A stretch of DNA of 64,000 nt from the NCBI GenBank assembly GCA_904420015.1, contig CAJFTS010000018.1, forward strand, positions 1 to 64,000, written 5' to 3'. Below, piece after piece: positions 59,204 to 64,000 of the stretch. The notes below the pieces were generated by a model. That model was given only the letters and a program-made list of their open reading frames with translations. It had not been told where the DNA came from and ran no database searches. The position numbers and the translations under genes were made by a program. This stretch comes from an uncultured Clostridia bacterium. Lineage in GTDB: Bacteria; Bacillota; Clostridia; Oscillospirales; Acutalibacteraceae. The stretch's first letter is position 1. Every line of letters begins with the position of its first letter.

Positions 59204-60328
59204 TCAAACAAACAGGCCCTTGACGATGCCGATGATCCGGTCCATGTCCTCTTCGGTGTTTTTCACGTCCGAGGGCAGGCAGAGGCCCCGCTCAAAAACG
59301 CGTTCCCCTACCGGGGCGCCGCCGGTCACTTGGATAAAGTCGTTTTTTGCAAAGACCGGCTGCATGTGCATCGGCTTCCAAATAGGCCGTGACTCTATGT
59401 TTTCCCGCTCCAGCGCCTCCATCACATCCAGCGGCGTCACCCGGCTGGCGGGGTCGATGGTGATGCAGGAAAGCCAGAAGTTGGGGGTGCTGCCGGGCAA
59501 GTATGGATTCATCCGGATTTCCGGGATGGATGCAAACGCCTGCCGGTAGGTCTCATAGATAGCCTTCTTTTTCTGTATATGCAGGTCCAGCGACTTGAGC
59601 TGGCCCCGGCCGATTCCCGCGACGATGTTGGACATGCGGTAATTGTAGCCGATCTCGCTGTGCTGGTAATGGCGGGCGGGGTCTCTCGACTGGGTGGCCC
59701 AGAAGCGGGCCTTTTCCACCGCCTCCCCGTCCTCGGACACCAGCATGCCGCCGCCGGAGGTGGTGATGATTTTATTGCCGTTAAAGGAAAAAACACCGTA
59801 CTTTCCAAAGGAGCCGGTCTGTTTGCCGTGGTATACGGCGCCCAGGCTCTCCGCCGCGTCCTCAATCAAGGGCACCTGATGCGCGCTGCAGATCTCCCGG
59901 ATTTCATCGAGCTTTGCAGGCGTGCCGTAAAGATTGACGAGCACAACCGCCTTTGGGTTCGGGTATTTTTCAAATGCTTTTTCCAGGGCCTTGGGGTCCA
60001 TGTTCCAGCTTTCCTCCTCGCTGTCCACAAAGACCTGCACCCCTTTTTCATAGGAAACCGGGTTGACCGTGGCCGCAAAGGTCAGGTCGGAGCAGAATAC
60101 CACGTCCCCTTCCCCGACGCCGGCGAGCTTCATCGCCAGGTGGAGCGCAGCGGTCCCTGCGCTGAGGGCGGCGGCGTGGGATACCCCCACGTAAGCGGCC
60201 AATTCCTTTTCAAACTCGTTGACGTTTTTGCCGAGAGGGGCCACCCAATTGGTGTCGAACGCCTCTTGGATATACCGCTGTTCCTCCCCGTGCATGGTGG
60301 GAGAGGATAGATAAATTCGCTTATTCAT
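59204..60328 (-). CDS. DegT/DnrJ/EryC1 family sugar aminotransferase
   Basis: 374 aa from ATG 60328 (GAGGAATGG site). PLP fold-type I: HAAALSAGTAALHLAMKLAGVGEGDVVFCSDLTFAATVNPV, LIEDAAESLGAVYHGKQTGSFGKYGVFSFNGNKIITTSGGGML with the PLP lysine in NGNKI, and GYNYRMSNIVAGIGRGQL. It transfers an amino group from glutamate to a keto sugar. With CapE-like dehydratase and NeuD-like acetyltransferase it could make a diacetamido sugar such as bacillosamine. First gene after the operon promoter. Confidence 0.94.
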   Translation of the reverse strand: MNKRIYLSSPTMHGEEQRYIQEAFDTNWVAPLGKNVNEFEKELAAYVGVSHAAALSAGTAALHLAMKLAGVGEGDVVFCSDLTFAATVNPVSYEKGVQVFVDSEEESWNMDPKALEKAFEKYPNPKAVVLVNLYGTPAKLDEIREICSAHQVPLIEDAAESLGAVYHGKQTGSFGKYGVFSFNGNKIITTSGGGMLVSEDGEAVEKARFWATQSRDPARHYQHSEIGYNYRMSNIVAGIGRGQLKSLDLHIQKKKAIYETYRQAFASIPEIRMNPYLPGSTPNFWLSCITIDPASRVTPLDVMEALERENIESRPIWKPMHMQPVFAKNDFIQVTGGAPVGERVFERGLCLPSDVKNTEEDMDRIIGIVKGLFV

Positions 60329-60384
60329 ACCATTCCTCATATCTATACCGATTTCCAACGGTTTATTTGACTATATTCTTTTTT

Positions 60385-60413
60385 ATTATAGATTTTTCTG
60401 CCGAATTAGTCAA
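60385..60413 (-). promoter_or_regulatory. Promoter of the polysaccharide operon
   Basis: Minus strand TTGACT, 17-bp spacer, TATAAT, 57 bp upstream of the aminotransferase start. The -35 lies in a 9-bp inverted repeat (60401-60424). Confidence 0.75.
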
Positions 60414-60424
60414 CTCTAATTCGG
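60401..60424. promoter_or_regulatory. Inverted repeat CCGAATTAG-N6-CTAATTCGG over the operon -35
   Basis: Perfect 9-bp arms with a 6-nt centre that overlaps the TTGACT hexamer: a typical position for a repressor operator. Also, TTGACTA at 60367 and TAGTCAA at 60407 are inverted to each other. Confidence 0.5.
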
Positions 60425-60593
60425 CTCTATCTTCCTGGTATTGCCATATTCTCCTCCTATTTTTCCTTTTGCCGCTCCAGAGGGCATTTCGCATGGTACT
60501 CCCCGCCCTACATAACCGGACGGGGCGGCGCATAGGCATGTCCCAGGAGGGGGTCTGCACTCAAGCGGGCCGCTTCCGGTAAGGAGGGAGCTT

Positions 60594-62081
60594 ATGCGAG
60601 TGGCGGCATACTGCCGGGTTTCCACCGACAAAGGGGATCAGCTCAACAGCCTGGCGGCACAAAAGGCGTTTTTCGAGGAATTTGCGCAAAAGAACGGGCA
60701 TACCCTGGTGCGCATTTACGCCGATGAAGGGATTTCCGGCACCAAGATTAAAAACCGAAAGGAGTTTCTCCGGCTGCTTGAGGACGCAAAAACCGGGGCG
60801 TTCGACCTGGTGGCGGTCAAGGACATCAGCCGGTTCGCCCGCAATACGGTGGATCTGCTGCAGAGCACTCGGGCCCTCAAGGCCAGGGGGATCGACACCT
60901 TTTTCCTCACCTCCAGCCAGACGGTGCTGGGGAATTCCGAGTTTGTCCTCACCGTATTCGGGGCCCTGGCCCAGGAGGAAAGCGCCAACACCTCCAAGCG
61001 GGTCAAGTTTGGCAAGCGGCTCAACGCGCAGAAGGGGCGGGTGCCCAACCTGGTCTACGGCTACGACAAGAAAAACGGGGACTATTTCGATATGGCAGTC
61101 AATCCCGATGAGGCCGCGGTGGTGCGGCGGATCTTTTCCCTTTACACCGAAGAGGGGTACGGGGCGGGAAGGATCGCTTCCCTGCTCAACGCCCAGGGGG
61201 CGCGCACCAAGCGGGGCTGCGCCTTCACCCAAACGGCCGTGTCCCGCATTCTCAAGAACCCCCTGTACACCGGGCGGATTCTAAACGGCAAGGAGGAGGT
61301 GGCCGATTTCCTCACCGGTCAAAGGAGGGCGCTGGCCCCCGAGGAATGGCTGGTGACGGATCGGCCCCATCTGCGCATTGTGGAGGACGCCGTATTCCTC
61401 CGGGCCCAGCAGGCGGCGGCCGGGCGGCGGGTGCAGCAGCTCGGGCAGGGACGGCGGCAGACGAGCGCCCACCTTCTGAGCGCCCTGCTCACCTGCGCAG
61501 CCTGCGGACGGGCCTTCCGGCGGTTAAGCCGGACCTATCAAAACACCTACGTGCGCTGGGTCTGCGGCAAACGCAACTCCTGCGGGGCGGAAAGCTGCGA
61601 AAACCGCACGGCGGTAGAGGAGGAAACGCTGCTGCGGGCGCTGCTGGGGTATTTTCTCTCCCTGCTCGAGCCGGTCCCAAAGGCGGCTCAAAGGATCCGC
61701 CGGGAATTCTTGCGGCTGCAAGACGGGCCGGGCCCGGACCCGGAAGGGCAGCGGCGGGAGATGCAGCGGCTGGCCCGCAGCCGGGAGAGGCTGCTGACCC
61801 TCTATGAAAACGACCTGATTTCCTTAGAGGAGCTGAAACCCAAGCTTACCCAAATCCAAAAGGCGCTGCGGGAGGCGGACCGGCATGCAAGCCCCGCCTC
61901 CCGGGCGGAGGAGCCTGCGGCCGGCTTCGAGCCGGCGGCGCTGCTGCGGCCGGACTATCTGACCAACGCGCTGCTTAGGGAGGCGGTGGAATCCATCACG
62001 GTGGCGGCGGACGGGCAGGTGGTGGTAACCCTGGCCCAATTCGCCGCCCCGGCCGTTCCAAATCCCCACATCCATACATAA
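60594..62081 (+). CDS. Large serine recombinase of the spoIIID element (SpoIVCA-like)
   Basis: 495 aa, AAGGAGGGAG before the ATG. N-terminal resolvase domain (1-145): AAYCRVSTDKGDQLNSLAAQK with catalytic Ser10, IYADEGISGTKIKNRKEF, VAVKDISRFARNTVDLL with active-site Arg. Recombinase domain (about 160-290: GYGAGRIASLLNAQGARTKRG, ILKNPLYTGRI). Zinc ribbon (CAACGRAF..CGKRNSCGAESC) and a C-terminal coiled coil (about 370-430). Size and order match SpoIVCA, the sigK skin excisionase. Its stop codon is formed by the right core (ACA TAA). It should cut the TACATA cores and rejoin spoIIID. Confidence 0.93.
   Translation: MRVAAYCRVSTDKGDQLNSLAAQKAFFEEFAQKNGHTLVRIYADEGISGTKIKNRKEFLRLLEDAKTGAFDLVAVKDISRFARNTVDLLQSTRALKARGIDTFFLTSSQTVLGNSEFVLTVFGALAQEESANTSKRVKFGKRLNAQKGRVPNLVYGYDKKNGDYFDMAVNPDEAAVVRRIFSLYTEEGYGAGRIASLLNAQGARTKRGCAFTQTAVSRILKNPLYTGRILNGKEEVADFLTGQRRALAPEEWLVTDRPHLRIVEDAVFLRAQQAAAGRRVQQLGQGRRQTSAHLLSALLTCAACGRAFRRLSRTYQNTYVRWVCGKRNSCGAESCENRTAVEEETLLRALLGYFLSLLEPVPKAAQRIRREFLRLQDGPGPDPEGQRREMQRLARSRERLLTLYENDLISLEELKPKLTQIQKALREADRHASPASRAEEPAAGFEPAALLRPDYLTNALLREAVESITVAADGQVVVTLAQFAAPAVPNPHIHT
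62075..62080. repeat. Core direct repeat TACATA, right end
   Basis: Second copy of the hexamer at 35829-35834. The left flank is recombinase coding sequence; the right flank (AAGATGTATCC) is spoIIID codon 39 onward. Confidence 0.85.
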
Positions 62082-62220
62082 AGATGTATCCGACCGGTTA
62101 AAGAAACTCAATCCTATGCTGTATAAGGAGGTCAAACAGGTACTGGAGACCAACAAGGCCCAGCGGCATATCCGCGGTGGGATGGCCACCAAGCGCAAAT
62201 ACCTGCACACCGAAGAATGA
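62080..62220 (+). CDS. spoIIID: spoIIID, 3' half, interrupted by the 26-kb element
   Basis: Open frame with no start of its own, reading KDVSDRLKKLNPMLYKEV, then KQVLETNKAQRHIRGGMATK and RKYLHTEE before TGA. It is the C-terminal part of SpoIIID (Bacillus: KDLTERL, IRHLRGGEATKLKY). Preceded directly by CAT within the repeat, it continues codon 38 (His) of the 5' half. Joined, the protein has 84 residues and both the HTH and the C-terminal basic region. Too short and without a start, so absent from the ORF track. A terminator follows at 62237. Confidence 0.93.
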   Translation, partial: KDVSDRLKKLNPMLYKEVKQVLETNKAQRHIRGGMATKRKYLHTEE

Positions 62221-62236
62221 GCGGGTGCAAACAAAG

Positions 62237-62270
62237 AAAAGAGCGGGGCCTCGCCGGCCCCGCTCTTTTT
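62237..62270 (+). terminator. Intrinsic terminator after spoIIID
   Basis: GAGCGGGGCC / GGCCCCGCTC with TCGCC loop and TTTTTC tail. It would serve the reconstructed spoIIID and the recombinase. Confidence 0.88.
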
Positions 62271-62470
62271 CGCGCAAGGCGGGAAACGGCATGGGGCTCC
62301 ATCCGGCCGCAAAGAGAGCGGCGGAGCGGACAAAGGAACAAAATGCTGGTGAATTGCTTCCAGAAGGGCGATTTTTATTGACTTTTGCAGAAAAAGAGGT
62401 AAAATTGTTATTCCAATAACTATTTCCATGAAAACTATTCGGCCGCAGGCGACAAAGAGAGGTATACAAT

Positions 62471-62977
62471 TTGGATACCGTTACCTTTAACACCACCATA
62501 CGCACCCTGATGCGCAGCATCAATCTGGAGATGGCGCACGCCATGAACCAAAACTTTCAGCCGCTGGGGCTTTCCACCAGCCAGGCGCTGGTGCTCATCG
62601 AGCTGTTCCGGCGGGGGCCTACCCGGGTCTGCCGCCTGAGCGAGCAGATGGAGATGCCCGCCAGCAACATTTCCACCATCTGCAACCGGCTGGAGAAAAG
62701 CGGGTTGGTACGGCGAATACGGGATTGCCAGGACCAGCGCAGGGTTCACATCGAGCTGACCGACGCGGCCAAAAGCCTGACGATGGCGGCGGAGGAACGG
62801 ATGCTCAAAAAACAGCAGGAACTGGCGGACTACGTATCCCCGGAGGACAAGCAGATCATTATAGACGGACTGACGAAGCTCAATGACCTATTTCATCGTA
62901 CCCGCCTCGCCCTGACGGACGGCGGGGAGGAAGAACCGGCGCAGGAGGCTCGCAGGATAACGGAGGGTTCCATTTGA
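62471..62977 (+). CDS. MarR family transcriptional regulator
   Basis: 168 aa, TTG start with AAAGAGAGG upstream. Winged helix at about 40-110: LSTSQALVLIELFRRGPTRVCRLSEQMEMPASNISTICNRLEKSGLVRRIRDCQDQRRVHIELTDAAK, with helices on both sides for dimerisation. The tail is acidic and unassigned. Its stop overlaps the next gene's TTG start, so they are co-translated, and it likely regulates that operon in response to a small ligand. Confidence 0.92.
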   Translation: MDTVTFNTTIRTLMRSINLEMAHAMNQNFQPLGLSTSQALVLIELFRRGPTRVCRLSEQMEMPASNISTICNRLEKSGLVRRIRDCQDQRRVHIELTDAAKSLTMAAEERMLKKQQELADYVSPEDKQIIIDGLTKLNDLFHRTRLALTDGGEEEPAQEARRITEGSI

Positions 62978-64000
62978 AAATCGGACTGGACATCGGCTCG
63001 ACCACCATCAAATGCGTGGTGCTCGGCGAGGAAAACCAAGTAATCTATCACTCCTATGAACGCCATTATTCCCAGATCGTCGAAAAAGCGGCGGAAATTT
63101 TGAGCACGCTTGGCAAACAGGTGATCCATGGCAACCGGGCCAAGGTCGCCGTCTCCGGCTCGGCGGGCATGGGGGTGGCGGAAAGCGCGAAGCTCCCCTT
63201 TATCCAGGAGGTGTTCGCCACACGGATTGCGGCGAAGGCGTACATACCCGACGCCGACGTCATTGTGGAGCTGGGCGGGGAGGACGCAAAGATCCTCTTT
63301 CTGACCGGCGGCGCCGAGGTACGTATGAACGGCTCCTGCGCCGGGGGGACGGGCGCCTTCATCGACCAGATGGCCACCCTTTTGAACATTTCCCTGGACG
63401 AAATGAACGAGGCGGCCAAGTCCTACGACAAAATCTACACCATCGCCTCCCGCTGCGGGGTGTTCGCCAAGTCGGACATCCAGCCCCTCTTAAACCAGGG
63501 GGCCCAGCGAAACGACATTTCCGCGAGCATCTTTTCCGCCGTGGTCAACCAGACCATCGCGGGCCTGGCCCAGGGGCGGGACATCAAGGGGAAGGTGGTC
63601 TATCTGGGCGGCCCTCTCACCTTCCTGTCCGAACTGCGAAAGAGCTTTGACACCACGCTGGGGCTACAGGGCATCTGCCCGGAAAACTCCCTTTACTACG
63701 TGGCGCTGGGGGCGGCTTTGAGCGCCGAGGAGGAAATCGACCTTTCCGGCGCGGTGGAGGCGGTGGCCCATTACACCGGGTCGGGGAATTTCTCGGCAAA
63801 CCCGCCTTTGTTTACAAGCGAGGAAGAATATGAGGAATTCGTCGCCCGGCATGAGAAGGCCACGGTAAAGACGGCGGACCTCAGCGCCTACCAAAAGCCG
63901 GTGTACATCGGCATCGACGCGGGCTCCACCACCCTCAAGACGGTGGTCTTAGGCGAGGACGGGGAGCTGCTTGATTCCAGCTACCAGCCAAACTCCAGCA
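62974..64000 (+). CDS. 2-hydroxyacyl-CoA dehydratase activase-like protein (BcrAD/BadFG), partial
   Basis: TTG start with GGAGGG upstream; the frame is open to the window edge (342 codons seen). First BcrAD/BadFG ATPase domain: KIGLDIGSTTIKCVVL, VSGSAGMG, ELGGEDAKILFL, MNGSCAGGTGAFIDQMA, ASRCGVFAKSDIQPLLNQG, YLGGPLTFLSELR. The cysteines of CAGGTG and SRCGVFAKSD are the [4Fe-4S] ligands in activases. A second ATPase domain begins at VYIGIDAGSTTLKTVVLG. Such two-domain proteins are about 1,400 aa with a DUF2229 tail. It probably drives an ATP-dependent electron transfer; the partner dehydratase is not seen. Confidence 0.92.
   Translation, partial: MKIGLDIGSTTIKCVVLGEENQVIYHSYERHYSQIVEKAAEILSTLGKQVIHGNRAKVAVSGSAGMGVAESAKLPFIQEVFATRIAAKAYIPDADVIVELGGEDAKILFLTGGAEVRMNGSCAGGTGAFIDQMATLLNISLDEMNEAAKSYDKIYTIASRCGVFAKSDIQPLLNQGAQRNDISASIFSAVVNQTIAGLAQGRDIKGKVVYLGGPLTFLSELRKSFDTTLGLQGICPENSLYYVALGAALSAEEEIDLSGAVEAVAHYTGSGNFSANPPLFTSEEEYEEFVARHEKATVKTADLSAYQKPVYIGIDAGSTTLKTVVLGEDGELLDSSYQPNSS

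Larger units (their letters stand above)
35829..62080. mobile_element. spoIIID intervening element (skin-like), about 26.2 kb
   Basis: Bounded by direct repeats TACATA at 35829-35834 and 62075-62080, lying exactly between codons 38 and 39 of spoIIID. Excision would release a circle of 26,246 bp and leave one TACATA, giving an uninterrupted in-frame 84-codon gene. A large serine recombinase is encoded at the right end and finishes within the right repeat. Cargo: proS, an acyltransferase, cysK, a rhomboid-like protein, a repeat-rich stretch, a Wzx/Wzy polysaccharide locus and small ORFs. No phage structural genes are seen. The architecture matches the sigK skin element and other recombinase-controlled sporulation genes. 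Excision itself is inferred. Confidence 0.9.

Noticed and set aside
60509-60539. Possible SigE-type promoter in front of the recombinase gene (ACATAA-N15-CATAGGCAT)
   Set aside because: Both boxes deviate too much from the SigE consensus. Mother-cell expression of the recombinase is expected by analogy but is not readable here.
35720-62220. Simple decay of spoIIID as a pseudogene
   Set aside because: Both halves are intact in frame, meet exactly at a shared hexamer and flank a complete recombinase gene; random decay would not give a precise in-frame rejoining.
35720-62220. Split of spoIIID by a chromosomal inversion
   Set aside because: Both halves lie on the + strand in the right order, as expected for insertion or excision and not for inversion.
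1-64000. CRISPR arrays, rRNA genes, prophage structural genes
   Set aside because: No regularly spaced repeats, rRNA signatures or phage capsid/tail proteins were found in any frame.

Overview
The window looks like a chromosomal segment of a GC-rich, spore-forming anaerobe of the Clostridia, probably Oscillospirales/Ruminococcaceae-like. The evidence is a spore protease (gpr), the mother-cell regulator spoIIID, an electron-bifurcating-type [FeFe] hydrogenase operon with a Rex-like operator, a 2-hydroxyacyl-CoA dehydratase activase-like gene, and a lipoprotein, wall lytic enzymes and strong AGGAGG-type ribosome binding sites typical of Firmicutes. The species assignment is inference.

Layout. 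1-5.4 kb: repeats, then a leftward set of GNAT acetyltransferase, two M42 aminopeptidases, murD and tRNA-Val(GAC). 5.6-16.5 kb: gpr, a G5/3D-domain wall protein, a lipoprotein, an M14 carboxypeptidase, a GH25 lysozyme, prmA, an Lsa/CplR-like ABC-F gene behind an attenuator-like leader, a HAD phosphatase and an F420 ligase-like protein. 17.2-22.3 kb: the hydrogenase operon (NuoE-like, HATPase, 2Fe-2S protein, NuoF-like, HydA). 22.6-25.8 kb: an XRE regulator, a small protein, a YkpA-type ABC-F and an Sfp-type phosphopantetheinyl transferase. 26.0-35.6 kb: a rare-sugar cluster (rfbFGH, GtrA, a ThDP enzyme, an SDR, a GtrB-like GT2 and a GT-C). Together these could make a CDP-3,6-dideoxyhexose, possibly branched (yersiniose-like), load it on a lipid carrier, flip it and attach it outside the membrane.

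35.7-62.2 kb holds the main discovery. spoIIID is split in two. Its 5' half (codons 1-38) is at 35720 and its 3' half (from codon 39) is at 62080-62220, both on the + strand. The halves are separated by about 26.2 kb bounded by a 6-bp direct repeat TACATA, and a large serine recombinase of SpoIVCA size is encoded at the right end. Recombination between the repeats restores an in-frame 84-codon SpoIIID with the family's conserved STVHKDVS and RGG-ATK-KY blocks. This is the architecture of the sigK 'skin' element, but placed in the gene that acts one step upstream of sigK. The cargo includes proS, cysK and a complete-looking Wzx/Wzy polysaccharide locus with UDP-FucNAc genes (capEFG-like), five glycosyltransferases, a DegT aminotransferase, and an aldolase/2-hydroxyacid dehydrogenase pair.

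62.2-64 kb: a MarR regulator overlapping the start of a large BcrAD/BadFG-type activase that runs off the window. All calls rest on reading the sequence and ORF track; no database search was run.
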